A DNA stretch of 64,000 bases from the NCBI RefSeq assembly GCF_014643775.1, contig NZ_BMKC01000001.1, positions 620,001 through 684,000 on the forward strand, in the 5' to 3' direction. Origin of the DNA: Arenimonas soli (GTDB lineage Bacteria > Pseudomonadota > Gammaproteobacteria > Xanthomonadales > Xanthomonadaceae). Positions 1 through 10,016 of this stretch are shown here, one piece after another. The notes below the pieces were generated by a model. The model saw only the letters and a list, made by a program, of their open reading frames with translations, was not told the origin of the DNA and made no database searches. Each line of letters starts with the position of its first letter. Positions within the stretch are counted from its first letter, which is position 1. Position numbers and translations under genes: made by a program.

Positions 1-1
1 T

Positions 2-820
2 CCCGAAAACCTGCAGTTCTTCAAGGGTGCCACCGTGCTGGGCGTGGTGTCGCTGCTGGCCTGGGGCCTGGGCTACGTCGGCCAGCCGCATATTCTGGCG
101 CGTTTCATGGCGGCGGAATCGATACGCACCATCAAGCCCGCGCGGCGCATTGCCATGACCTGGATGATCCTGTGCCTGGCCGGTGCCATGGGCATTGGCT
201 TCTTCGGCATCGCCTGGTTCGAGGCGAACCCGGCGCGCTCTGCGGAAGTCGCGGGCAATCCCGAGCGCGTGTTCATCGAGCTCTCGACGCTGCTGTTCAA
301 TCCCTGGGTGGCCGGCTTCCTGCTGTCGGCGATCCTGGCCGCGGTGATGAGCACCCTGAGCAGCCAGCTGCTGGTGTGCTCGAGTGCGGTCAGCGAAGAC
401 TTCTACAAGGGCTTCCTGCGGCCCAAGGCCAGCCAAAGGGAGATGGTCTGGGTCGGCCGTTTGTCGGTGCTGGCGGTGGCGATCCTGGCGATCTGGCTGG
501 CGGCTGATCCCGATAGTCGCGTACTGGGGCTGGTCAGCTATGCCTGGGCGGGCTTTGGCGCCGCCTTCGGCCCGGTGGTGGTGCTGTCGCTGTTCTGGAA
601 GGGCACCACCCGCAACGGCGCCCTGGCCGGCATGATCGTCGGCGCCCTGGTGGTGATCGGCTGGAAGCAGCTCGACACCGGCCTGTACGAAATGGTGCCG
701 GGCGTGGCGCTGGCGACGCTGGCGATCGTGCTGGTCAGCCGCTTCGGCGGCGCGCCGTCGCCGGCGATGCTGGGCCAGTTCGACGCCGTGCACGCCGAAC
801 TGCGGCGCAGCGAGGACTGA
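2..820 (+). CDS. putP: Sodium/proline symporter PutP, C-terminal part (5' truncated by window)
   Basis: This is the C-terminal 272 residues of a sodium:solute symporter (SSS family). The frame is open from base 2, so the N-terminus lies outside the window. Strongly hydrophobic helices alternate with short loops. The segment GYVGQPHILARFMA and the later AVMSTLSSQLLVCSSAVSED are typical of PutP and contain the serine/threonine-rich helix tied to sodium and proline binding in the family. A short charged tail follows the last helix. It should import proline with sodium across the inner membrane. It ends 3 bases before miaA and may be co-transcribed with it. PutP is favoured over pantothenate symporters from these motifs. 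Confidence 0.85.
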   Translation, partial: PENLQFFKGATVLGVVSLLAWGLGYVGQPHILARFMAAESIRTIKPARRIAMTWMILCLAGAMGIGFFGIAWFEANPARSAEVAGNPERVFIELSTLLFNPWVAGFLLSAILAAVMSTLSSQLLVCSSAVSEDFYKGFLRPKASQREMVWVGRLSVLAVAILAIWLAADPDSRVLGLVSYAWAGFGAAFGPVVVLSLFWKGTTRNGALAGMIVGALVVIGWKQLDTGLYEMVPGVALATLAIVLVSRFGGAPSPAMLGQFDAVHAELRRSED

Positions 821-823
821 CCG

Positions 824-1771
824 ATGCGCGACACCCGCCCGCTGGCCGTTGCCCTGATGGGGCCCACGGCCTCGGGCAAGACGGCGCTGGCGGTGGACTG
901 GTGCCAGCGCCTGGACACCGAGGTGATCAGCGTCGATTCGGCGCTGGTGTACCGCGGCCTGGACATCGGTTCGGCCAAGCCCGATGCCGCGACGCTGGCG
1001 CGGGCACCGCACCACCTGGTGGACGTGCGCGACCCGCACGAGGTGTTTTCGGCCGCCGATTTCGCCCGCGAAGCGCTGCCGCCCATGCAGGCCCTGGCCG
1101 ACCGGGGCAGGGTGCCGCTGCTGGTCGGCGGCACCGGCCTGTATTTCAGCGCGCTGTTGCACGGCCTGTCGGAGCTTCCCGAGGCCGACCCCGGGATCCG
1201 CGCCGGCATCATCGCCGAGGCGGCCGAACAGGGCTGGCCGGCGCTGCATGCGCAGATGGCGGCCAGCGATCCGGCGGCCGGTGTACGAATAAAACCCGGC
1301 GACAGCCAGCGGATCACCCGCGCCCTGGAGGTCTGGCGCCTTACCGGCCGGCCGATCAGCGACTGGCAGCAGGCGGGCGAACGCCGCCGGTTCCCGTTCC
1401 GGGTGCTGCGGCTGGTGCTGGCGCCCGCGGACCGCACCGTGCTGCACGCACGCATAGAACAACGCTTCGACCAGATGCTGGGGCAGGGTTTCCTGGACGA
1501 AGTGCGGCGGCTGCGCGCCGATCCGCGCCTGCACCCGGACCTGCCGTCCATGCGGGCGGTAGGCTACCGGCAGGCTTGGGCCTACCTTGAAGGGCGCATC
1601 GACGCCCCCACGTTCAGGGAGCAGGCGATCGCCGCCACCCGGCAACTGGCCAAGCGACAGCTCACCTGGCTGCGCGCGCGCACGGAGGCCCTGTGGGTGG
1701 ATCCACAGGCTGAACGGGCCCTCGCGGACCAGCGCCTGGCGGCCTTCCTGGCCCGCCCGGCCGGGCGGTAG
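824..1771 (+). CDS. miaA: tRNA dimethylallyltransferase MiaA
   Basis: 315 residues, full length for MiaA. It transfers the dimethylallyl group from DMAPP to N6 of A37 in tRNAs reading UNN codons. The N-terminal P-loop GPTASGKTALA is near residue 13, followed by the DSALVYRGLDIGSAKP substrate motif, the GGTGLYF motif near residue 102, and the late MRAVGYRQ segment. It starts 3 bases after putP and is followed 91 bases later by hfq, the conserved gammaproteobacterial order. The ATG at 824 gives the expected N-terminus. Confidence 0.97.
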   Translation: MRDTRPLAVALMGPTASGKTALAVDWCQRLDTEVISVDSALVYRGLDIGSAKPDAATLARAPHHLVDVRDPHEVFSAADFAREALPPMQALADRGRVPLLVGGTGLYFSALLHGLSELPEADPGIRAGIIAEAAEQGWPALHAQMAASDPAAGVRIKPGDSQRITRALEVWRLTGRPISDWQQAGERRRFPFRVLRLVLAPADRTVLHARIEQRFDQMLGQGFLDEVRRLRADPRLHPDLPSMRAVGYRQAWAYLEGRIDAPTFREQAIAATRQLAKRQLTWLRARTEALWVDPQAERALADQRLAAFLARPAGR

Positions 1772-1862
1772 CTGCTAGACTTCCGGGCATTCGCGGCCCC
1801 GGACCCTTTGGCCGCAAATCGCGCCCCGCTGGCGCGCCACAATAAGAAGACGGAGTCCACCG

Positions 1863-2138
1863 ATGTCCAAAGGCCAATCCCTCCAGGATCCCTTCCTGAA
1901 CGCCCTGCGCCGCGAGCGCATCCCGGTTTCGATCTACCTGGTCAACGGCATCAAGCTGCAGGGCACGATCGAAAGTTTCGACCAGTTCGTGGTGCTGCTG
2001 CGCAATACGGTCAGCCAGATGGTCTACAAGCACGCCATCTCCACCGTCGTTCCGGCGCGCAACGTGCGCATCGGTCCCGGCGGCGGCCAGGTCGCGCCCG
2101 GCAACGGCGACGAAGACGACGTGGGCCAGGACGATTGA
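1863..2138 (+). CDS. hfq: RNA chaperone Hfq
   Basis: 91 residues. The Sm1 motif (residues about 10-50, including QDPFLNALR and VNGIKLQG) and the Sm2 motif [10 protein letters not shown] are intact, followed by a short acidic, glycine-rich tail. Hfq forms a hexameric ring that pairs small RNAs with mRNAs. A GGAG ribosome site lies 8 bases upstream of the ATG. The gene sits between miaA and hflX, its usual place. The C-terminal tail is short compared with E. coli Hfq, as in xanthomonads. Confidence 0.98.
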   Translation: MSKGQSLQDPFLNALRRERIPVSIYLVNGIKLQGTIESFDQFVVLLRNTVSQMVYKHAISTVVPARNVRIGPGGGQVAPGNGDEDDVGQDD

Positions 2139-2153
2139 CCCACGTGACCGCTG

Positions 2154-3470
2154 ATGTTTGAGCGTGCCCGCAAGGGCGAACGCGCCCTGCTGGTGCAGCC
2201 GCACCCGCCGGGCATGCAGGACCCGTCCCGCCTCGAGGAATTCACCGAGCTGGCCCACTCGGCCGGCGCCACCGTGGTCGGCACCGTGCCTGCGCGCGTG
2301 GAGCGGCCGAACCCGGCGTATTACATCGGCACCGGCAAGCTCGAGGAAGTGAAATCCGCCTGCGAAGCCACCGAGGCCGACCTGGTGCTGGTGAACGAAC
2401 TGCTGTCGCCGGCCCAGGAGCGCAACCTCGAGCGCGTGCTCAAGCGCCGCGTCGTCGACCGCACCGGCCTGATCCTGGACATCTTCGCCCAGCGCGCGGC
2501 CAGCCATGAAGGCAAGCTGCAGGTCGAACTGGCCCAGCTCAAGCACTGGGCCACGCGCCTGGTGCGCGGCTGGACCCATCTCGAACGCCAGCGCGGCGGC
2601 GCCATCGGCCTGCGCGGCCCCGGTGAAACCCAGCTCGAGCTCGACAAGCGCATGCTGCAGAAGAAGCTCGAATCGGTGCGCGCGCGCCTGGACAAGGTCG
2701 AGGTACAGCGCACCCAGATGCGCCGGGCACGCCTGCGCAACGACATCCCGCGCGTGGCCCTGGTCGGTTACACCAATGCCGGCAAGTCCACGCTCTTCAA
2801 CATCCTGACCAATTCCGGCGTTTACGCCGACGACCGCCTGTTCGCCACCCTCGATCCGACCACGCGCCGGATCGAGGGCGTGGCGCCGCTGGTGCTGTCG
2901 GACACGGTCGGCTTCGTTCGCGACCTGCCGCACGAGCTGGTCGCCGCCTTTCGTTCGACGCTTTCCGAAGCCCGCGACGCCGACCTGCTGCTGCACGTGG
3001 TGGACGCCGCCGACGAACTGCGCGACGAACGCATCGGCCAGGTCGACGCGGTGCTGGCCGAAATCGGCGCCGGCGACATCCCCCAGGTGCTGGTTTTCAA
3101 CAAGATTGACCGCATTCAAGGCGCCGTGCCCCGGCGTGATCCGGAAGTCGAAGGCCGTGAACGGGTCTGGCTGTCGGCCAAAACCGGTGACGGTCTCGAC
3201 GGCCTGCGCGACCTGCTGACCGACCGCTTCCTGGACCGCCGCGTGGCCGGCGAACTGGCCCTGGGTCCCGCCCAGGGCCGCCTGCGTGCCCGTCTTCACG
3301 AGGTCGGCGCCGTGAAGGCCGAGTCAAGCGACGAAGCCGGCTGGCGGCTCGAACTCGACCTGCCGCGTGCCGTCGCCGAACGCCTGGCGGCCGAGCCCGG
3401 AGGCGATTTGTTGTCCGCCCTCTTGCTTGTGGCCCCCGCCGCCCCTACCTACAATCCCGAGACCAACTGA
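2154..3470 (+). CDS. hflX: Ribosome-associated GTPase HflX
   Basis: 438 residues, normal length. The N-terminal HflX domain includes the segments GTGKLEE and NELLSPAQERNLE. A glycine-rich linker (RQRGGAIGLRGPGETQLE, around residue 150) leads into the G domain with G1 GYTNAGKST, G3 DTVGF and G4 NKID. HflX binds ribosomes and helps split or rescue stalled 70S particles. It starts 15 bases after hfq, and its stop codon overlaps the first possible hflK start at 3470. The start at 2154 has little Shine-Dalgarno sequence but matches the usual HflX N-terminus. Confidence 0.96.
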   Translation: MFERARKGERALLVQPHPPGMQDPSRLEEFTELAHSAGATVVGTVPARVERPNPAYYIGTGKLEEVKSACEATEADLVLVNELLSPAQERNLERVLKRRVVDRTGLILDIFAQRAASHEGKLQVELAQLKHWATRLVRGWTHLERQRGGAIGLRGPGETQLELDKRMLQKKLESVRARLDKVEVQRTQMRRARLRNDIPRVALVGYTNAGKSTLFNILTNSGVYADDRLFATLDPTTRRIEGVAPLVLSDTVGFVRDLPHELVAAFRSTLSEARDADLLLHVVDAADELRDERIGQVDAVLAEIGAGDIPQVLVFNKIDRIQGAVPRRDPEVEGRERVWLSAKTGDGLDGLRDLLTDRFLDRRVAGELALGPAQGRLRARLHEVGAVKAESSDEAGWRLELDLPRAVAERLAAEPGGDLLSALLLVAPAAPTYNPETN

Positions 3471-3484
3471 TGCGTGAGCAAGCA

Positions 3485-4588
3485 ATGGCCTGGAACCAGC
3501 CTGGAAAAGGCAACCAAGATCCCTGGAAAGGCAAGGACCCCGGCAACGAGGTCGAAGCCTTCGTGAACCGCCTCAAGGGCATGTTCGGTGGCGGCGGCGG
3601 TGGCAACCGCGGCCGCGGATCGAATTCGTCGGGCGGCTTCAACCCGGTGCCCTGGATCATCGGCCTGTTCGGCATCTGGCTGGTGTTCAACAGCTTCAAG
3701 CTGATGGACGAACGCCAGCGCGGCGTCGTGCTGCGCTTCGGCGAATTCAATCGCATCATGATGCCGGGCCCGAACTTCAAGTGGCCCTGGCCGATCGAGT
3801 CGGTCTACGTGGTGCCGGCGACCGAGGTCGTGGAGATCACCGACCAGGTGCGCGTGCTCACCCAGGACGAGAACCTGATCGACATCAAGTTCAACGTGCA
3901 GTTCAGTCGTACCGACCCGCGCACCTTCCTGTTCGGCTCGGTCAATCCCGAGCAGACGCTCAAGGATTCGGCCGAAAGCGCCGTGCGCGAAGTGGTCGGC
4001 CGCAACACCATGGACACGGTGCTGTTCGACCGCGCCCAGCTGGTGATCGCGGCGCAGGAGCGCCTGCAGGAGTCGCTGGACTTCTACCAGACCGGCCTGA
4101 CCGTCATCAATTTCAACCTGCAGGACGCGCGCCCGCCGGAGGAGGTGAAGCAGGCCTTCGACGACGCCATCGCCGCCCGCGAGGACAAGGACCGCATCCA
4201 GAACGAAGCCCGCGCCTACGCCAGCAAGGTGGTGCCGGAAGCCCGCGGCGTCGCGGCGCGCATGCGCACCGAGGCCGAGGGTTACCGCGCCCAGGCCATC
4301 GCGCGCGCCGAGGGTGACGCCGAACGCTTCACGCTGCTGGTGGACGAGTACCGCAAGGCGCCGGAAGTCACCCGCAAGCGCCTGTACCTGGAAACCATGC
4401 AGGAAGTGCTTTCGGCCAACCCGAAGGTGATCGCCGGCGAGGACAACATCCTGTACCTGCCGCTGGGGGGCGAAACCAACCGCACCCGCATCCCGACCGA
4501 AGCCCCGGTGCTGCGCCTGCCGGCGACCCAGGCGGCGTCCGAGCCGGAGCCCGAAACCCGCGACACCCGCCGCCAGGGAGGCCGCTGA
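3485..4588 (+). CDS. hflK: FtsH protease modulator HflK
   Basis: HflK is the larger subunit of the HflKC complex, which encloses and restrains the FtsH protease in the inner membrane. A glycine-rich cytoplasmic N-terminus precedes one transmembrane helix (about residues 55-72). Then come the SPFH/band-7 domain in the periplasm, a long charged coiled coil, and a Pro/Glu-rich tail. The chosen start at 3485 gives the family N-terminus MAWNQPGKG. An in-frame ATG at 3470 overlaps the hflX stop and would add five residues. hflC follows one base after the stop. Confidence 0.94.
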   Translation: MAWNQPGKGNQDPWKGKDPGNEVEAFVNRLKGMFGGGGGGNRGRGSNSSGGFNPVPWIIGLFGIWLVFNSFKLMDERQRGVVLRFGEFNRIMMPGPNFKWPWPIESVYVVPATEVVEITDQVRVLTQDENLIDIKFNVQFSRTDPRTFLFGSVNPEQTLKDSAESAVREVVGRNTMDTVLFDRAQLVIAAQERLQESLDFYQTGLTVINFNLQDARPPEEVKQAFDDAIAAREDKDRIQNEARAYASKVVPEARGVAARMRTEAEGYRAQAIARAEGDAERFTLLVDEYRKAPEVTRKRLYLETMQEVLSANPKVIAGEDNILYLPLGGETNRTRIPTEAPVLRLPATQAASEPEPETRDTRRQGGR

Positions 4589-4589
4589 C

Positions 4590-5462
4590 ATGAACCGTTT
4601 CGCCGTGATCATCTTCGTCGTCATCGCCGCGCTGCTGGCGGCCATGGGTTCGGTTTATGTCGTCAACGAAAGCCAGACGGCCATCGTTCTCAACCTCGGC
4701 CGCGTGGTGCGCGCCGACATCCAGCCCGGCCTGCACTTCAAGTGGCCGCTGGTGGAAGAGGTGCGCAAGTTCGACCAGCGCATCCTCTCGCTCGACGACC
4801 AGCCCGAACGTTACCTCACGTCCGAGAAGAAGGACGTCAGCGTCGACTTCTTCGTCAAGTGGCGCATCCAGGACGTGGCCACCTACTACCGCGCCGCCAG
4901 CGGCGGCAGCGAAGAGGCCGCGCGCCAGCGCCTGACCCCGATCGTCAAGAACGCCCTGCGCAACGAGATCAACCAGCGCACGCTGCAGGAAGTGGTGTCG
5001 GCCGGCCGCGCCGAACTTTCGGGCGCCTTCCTCAAGAAGGTCAACGAAAGCGCCCGTTCGCTGGGCGTTGAGGTGGTGGACGTGCGCATCAAGCGCATCA
5101 ACCTGCCCGACGACAGCAACATCCTGACCACCGTCTACAGCCGAATGCGCACCGAGCGCACCCAGGTGGCCAACCAGCTGCGCGCCGAAGGCGTGGAGCT
5201 GAGCGAAACCATCCGCTCGGAAGCAGACCGCCAGCGCGTGGTCACCGTGGCCGAAGCCGAGCGCGACGCCCAGAAGCTGCGCGGTGAAGGCGATGCCCGC
5301 GCCGCCGAGATCGCCGCGGCGGCCTATGGCGGCGACCCGGAGTTCTACGCCTTCTATCGCAGCCTCGAGCTGTACCGCAACGCCATGGCCGACGGCCAGA
5401 CGGTGCTGGTGCTCGACCCGGACTCCGAGTTCCTGCGCTACATGGAAAACAGCGGGCGCTGA
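4590..5462 (+). CDS. hflC: FtsH protease modulator HflC
   Basis: 290 residues. A short N-terminus and one hydrophobic helix (residues about 3-23) precede a band-7/SPFH domain containing ESQTAIVLNLGRVV and a long C-terminal helix rich in Arg, Glu and Ala. It partners HflK around FtsH. A GGGAGG ribosome site lies inside the end of hflK. Length and order match the gammaproteobacterial hflX-hflK-hflC operon. Confidence 0.96.
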   Translation: MNRFAVIIFVVIAALLAAMGSVYVVNESQTAIVLNLGRVVRADIQPGLHFKWPLVEEVRKFDQRILSLDDQPERYLTSEKKDVSVDFFVKWRIQDVATYYRAASGGSEEAARQRLTPIVKNALRNEINQRTLQEVVSAGRAELSGAFLKKVNESARSLGVEVVDVRIKRINLPDDSNILTTVYSRMRTERTQVANQLRAEGVELSETIRSEADRQRVVTVAEAERDAQKLRGEGDARAAEIAAAAYGGDPEFYAFYRSLELYRNAMADGQTVLVLDPDSEFLRYMENSGR

Positions 5463-5465
5463 GCC

Positions 5466-5651
5466 ATGCCTGACCTCTGGGCGGCGCTGTGCCTGGTCCT
5501 GGTGCTGGAGGGGCTGCTGCTGTTCGCGGCCCCGGGGGCCTGGAAGCGGGCCGTGGCCCAGCTGATGGAAATGGGCGACGGGCCCCTGCGCATCGCCGGG
5601 GCCGTGATGATCGGGCTGGGCCTGCTGGCCCTGCAGTGGGTCCGGGCCTGA
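5466..5651 (+). CDS. DUF2065 small membrane protein (YjeT-like)
   Basis: 61 residues with two predicted membrane helices (about 3-22 and 40-57) joined by a short polar loop containing GAWKRAVAQLMEMGD. It matches the DUF2065/YjeT family by size, by the internal PGAWKR motif and by its position between hflC and purA. The function is unknown; the conserved context suggests a link with HflKC-FtsH. It starts 3 bases after hflC and is followed by the terminator at 5721-5746. Confidence 0.9.
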   Translation: MPDLWAALCLVLVLEGLLLFAAPGAWKRAVAQLMEMGDGPLRIAGAVMIGLGLLALQWVRA

Positions 5652-5714
5652 ATCCCGGCCCGGCCAGGGCCCCGGCCAGGCCGGGCTAGCCCCGGCCCAA
5701 CAAATCGCGGATAA

Positions 5715-7112
<1,398 letters not shown>

Positions 7113-7137
7113 CCCGGCCGACCGGCGGAGCTGTCCA

Positions 7138-7995
7138 ATGAAGACTCCCGCCGGGCTGCAGGCCCTGGTTGACGACGGCGTGGTTCACGCCGTGCTGCGC
7201 CAGCTCAAGAGCGGCAAGGAAGCCTCTGTTTTCGTCGTCCGTAGGGGCGACGAGATCCTGTGCGCGAAGGTCTACAAGGATCTGGGGCAGCGCAGCTTCC
7301 AGGCACGCTCGTTATACCAGGAAGGGCGCAAGGTCCGTGGCAGCCGCCAGGCGCGTGCCATGGACAAGGGCAGCAAGTTCGGCAAGAAGGAACTGGAGTC
7401 CGCCTGGAAGAACACCGAAGTGGATGTGCTCTACCAGCTGTCGGTGGCGAATGTGCGCGTGCCACGGCCCCTGGGCTATTTCAACGGCGTGCTGATGATG
7501 GAGCTGATCGCCGACAGCGAGGGCCATAGCGCCCCGCGCCTGGGAGAGGTCGAGCTTGATGCCGAACAGGCGCGCGAATACTTCCGGTTCCTGGTGCGCC
7601 AGGTCGTGCGCATGCTCTGCGTCGGCGTCATCCATGGCGACCTGTCCGAATACAACGTGCTGGTGGATCCCCAGGGCCCGGTCATCATCGACCTGCCCCA
7701 GGCGGTCAGCGCCGCCGGCAACAACAATGCGCGGACCATGCTGCTGCGCGACGTGAACCGCCTGCGTACCGCCCTGGCCCGGTTCGCCCCCGATCTCGTG
7801 AACCTGCACTACGGCGAAGAGATGTGGGCGCTGTTCGAAAAGGGCGACCTGGGCCCGGAGACCGAACTCACCGGGGCGTTCACCTTCAGTGAGCACGATG
7901 CCGACATTGACGCCGTGCTGATGTCGATCGAGGACGCCCGCCAGGAAGCCGTGATCCGGCAGCAGGGCAGGGAAGCGGCGGCGCAGGACGACTGA
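7138..7995 (+). CDS. RIO1-family atypical serine kinase/ATPase
   Basis: 285 residues. It carries the RIO signature: a nucleotide loop near LKSGKEASVF, the ATP-binding lysine in CAKVYKD, the catalytic loop VIHGDLSEYNVLV and the metal-binding IDLPQAV. Bacterial RIO1-like proteins are widespread but have no settled substrate; roles in ribosome assembly are known for archaeal and eukaryotic members. The gene starts 25 bases after purA on the same strand and may be co-transcribed. The C-terminus is charged and coiled-coil-like. Kinase versus ATPase activity cannot be told from sequence. Confidence 0.88.
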   Translation: MKTPAGLQALVDDGVVHAVLRQLKSGKEASVFVVRRGDEILCAKVYKDLGQRSFQARSLYQEGRKVRGSRQARAMDKGSKFGKKELESAWKNTEVDVLYQLSVANVRVPRPLGYFNGVLMMELIADSEGHSAPRLGEVELDAEQAREYFRFLVRQVVRMLCVGVIHGDLSEYNVLVDPQGPVIIDLPQAVSAAGNNNARTMLLRDVNRLRTALARFAPDLVNLHYGEEMWALFEKGDLGPETELTGAFTFSEHDADIDAVLMSIEDARQEAVIRQQGREAAAQDD

Positions 7996-9984
7996 CTAGG
8001 CGCGCTGGCCGCTCAGGAAGTGCAGGTGGCGTTCGTACTGGTCGAGCACGTCGTTGATCAGCGCGCCGCTTGACCAGCCCATCACGTCGTAGTCCTGCCC
8101 ACCTTCGCTCAGGTGCACCTCGGCGCGGTAGTAGCGCAGGGTCGCGGCCCGTTTCGCCCGGGTGTCGCCAAGCACGAAGCTCGGTGGTTCGTAGGGGCGG
8201 GGCCGCACCACGTAGTGGAAGTCCAGTTCCTGGCCGTGGATCACCTTGAGCGTGAGCCGGCCATCCTCGCCGTCCAGCACCTCGGCTTCGACGCCGCGAC
8301 CGCGCAGTTCGTCCGCGACTTCGCGCAGTGCCGGGCGCGCCACCTGGTCCAGGAACAGCCCGACCTCGGCCCGGCTTGGCTGGTGCACCAGGGTGCGGAT
8401 GCGCTGCTGCCAGCCAACGCCGTCGCCGGTGGCCTGGGTAGTGCGGGCGAACTGCAGGCTGCTGCGCTTGGCGGCGTCGGTGCGCAGGGCGCGCAGCAGC
8501 CCCCAGCAGACCAGGACCATCACCACGGTGAAGGGCAGGGCGCTGGCGATGGACGCGGTCTGCAGCGCGCTCAGGCCGCCGGCCAGCAGCAGCACTGCCG
8601 CCACCACGCCCATCAGCACCGACCAGAAGATGCGCTGCCAGGTCGGTGATTCCTCGTTGCCGCCGGTGGTCAGCATGTCCACCACCAGCGCCCCCGAATC
8701 CGAGGACGTCACGAAGAATGTGATCACCAGCAGCGTCGCCAGCAGGGACGTGATCGACGACAGCGGCAGGTGGCTGAAGAATTCGAACAGGGCCACCGTG
8801 GTGTCCGCCGCCACGGCGTCGGCCAGGCTGGTGATGCCCTGCATCAGGATCATGTGGATGGCGGTGTCGCCGAAGAAGGTCATCCACATGAACGTGAAGC
8901 CCAGCGGCACCAGCAGCACGCCCACCACGAACTCCCGGATCGTGCGGCCGCGCGACACGCGGGCGATGAACATGCCCACGAACGGCGACCAGGCGATCCA
9001 CCAGCCCCAGTAGAACAGCGTCCAGCCGCCGATCCAGCCGCTGGGTTCGTAGGCGTAGAGGTTGAAAGTCATCGAAAACAGGTTGGAAATGTACATGCCG
9101 GTGTTTTGCACCAGCGTCTGCAGCAGGAAGACCGTCGGTCCCGCCACCAGCACGAACACCAGCAGGATCACCGCCAGCGCCATGTTCAGCTCCGATACCC
9201 GGCGGATGCCGCCGTCCAGGCCCAGGCCCACCGAGATGGTGGCCAGCCCGGTGATGACGGCGATCAGCAGCATCTGCACGCCGATGCCCACCGGCACGCC
9301 GAAGAGGTGGTTGAGGCCGGCATTGACCTGCATGACGCCGAAACCCAGCGAGGTCGCCACGCCGAAGATGGTGCCGAACACGGCGAAGGTGTCGACCGTA
9401 TGCCCGGCGATGCCGTGGATGCGGTCGCCGATCAGCGGGTACAGCGCCGAGCGGATCGTCAGCGGCAGGCCGTGCCGGAAAGCGAAGTAGGCCAGCGACA
9501 GTCCCACCACCGCGTAGATCGCCCACGCGTGCACGCCCCAGTGGAACAGGGTGATGCGCATCGCCTGCCGCGCGGCCTCGGCGGTGCCGGGCTCGCCCAC
9601 GGGCGGGCTGCTGAAGTGCATCACCGGTTCGGCGACGCCGAAGAACATCAGGCCGATGCCCATGCCGGCCGAAAACAGCATCGCGAACCAGGACCGGTAG
9701 CTGTAGTCGGGCCGGCTGTGGTCGGGTCCCAGGCGGATGCGGCCATACCCCGACATCGCCACGCCCACGACGAACACCAGGAAACCCGCCACCGCCAGCA
9801 CGTAGAACCAGCCGGCCTGGGCGATCACCCAGGCCTGGATGGCGGCGAACTGCTTCTCCGCGGCCTCCGGCCATAGGGCCGCCAGGGCCACGAACAGCAC
9901 CACGATGGCGCCCGAGGTGATGAACACCGGCGGGTTCATCACGATGCGTCGGCGCGGTACCGGGTCCGTCGTGTCCTTGTGCAT
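7996..9984 (-). CDS. betT: BCCT-family choline/betaine transporter (BetT-like)
   Basis: 662 residues with about twelve hydrophobic helices and a hydrophilic C-terminal tail of roughly 150 residues, the arrangement of BetT (high-affinity choline uptake). The BCCT features MGIGLMFFGVAEP, the Trp-rich helix with FHWGVHAWAIYAV, and TSSDSGA are present. The start at 9984 has an AGGAG site 8 bases upstream. The long tail in BetT-type carriers acts in osmotic control. It lies 32 bases downstream of the porin gene, so the two probably form an operon. Substrate (choline or glycine betaine) is inferred from family. Confidence 0.9.
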   Translation of the reverse strand: MHKDTTDPVPRRRIVMNPPVFITSGAIVVLFVALAALWPEAAEKQFAAIQAWVIAQAGWFYVLAVAGFLVFVVGVAMSGYGRIRLGPDHSRPDYSYRSWFAMLFSAGMGIGLMFFGVAEPVMHFSSPPVGEPGTAEAARQAMRITLFHWGVHAWAIYAVVGLSLAYFAFRHGLPLTIRSALYPLIGDRIHGIAGHTVDTFAVFGTIFGVATSLGFGVMQVNAGLNHLFGVPVGIGVQMLLIAVITGLATISVGLGLDGGIRRVSELNMALAVILLVFVLVAGPTVFLLQTLVQNTGMYISNLFSMTFNLYAYEPSGWIGGWTLFYWGWWIAWSPFVGMFIARVSRGRTIREFVVGVLLVPLGFTFMWMTFFGDTAIHMILMQGITSLADAVAADTTVALFEFFSHLPLSSITSLLATLLVITFFVTSSDSGALVVDMLTTGGNEESPTWQRIFWSVLMGVVAAVLLLAGGLSALQTASIASALPFTVVMVLVCWGLLRALRTDAAKRSSLQFARTTQATGDGVGWQQRIRTLVHQPSRAEVGLFLDQVARPALREVADELRGRGVEAEVLDGEDGRLTLKVIHGQELDFHYVVRPRPYEPPSFVLGDTRAKRAATLRYYRAEVHLSEGGQDYDVMGWSSGALINDVLDQYERHLHFLSGQRA

Positions 9985-10016
9985 GCGGGCGTCTCCTGGG
10001 TGGGTGGCGCGGCGGC

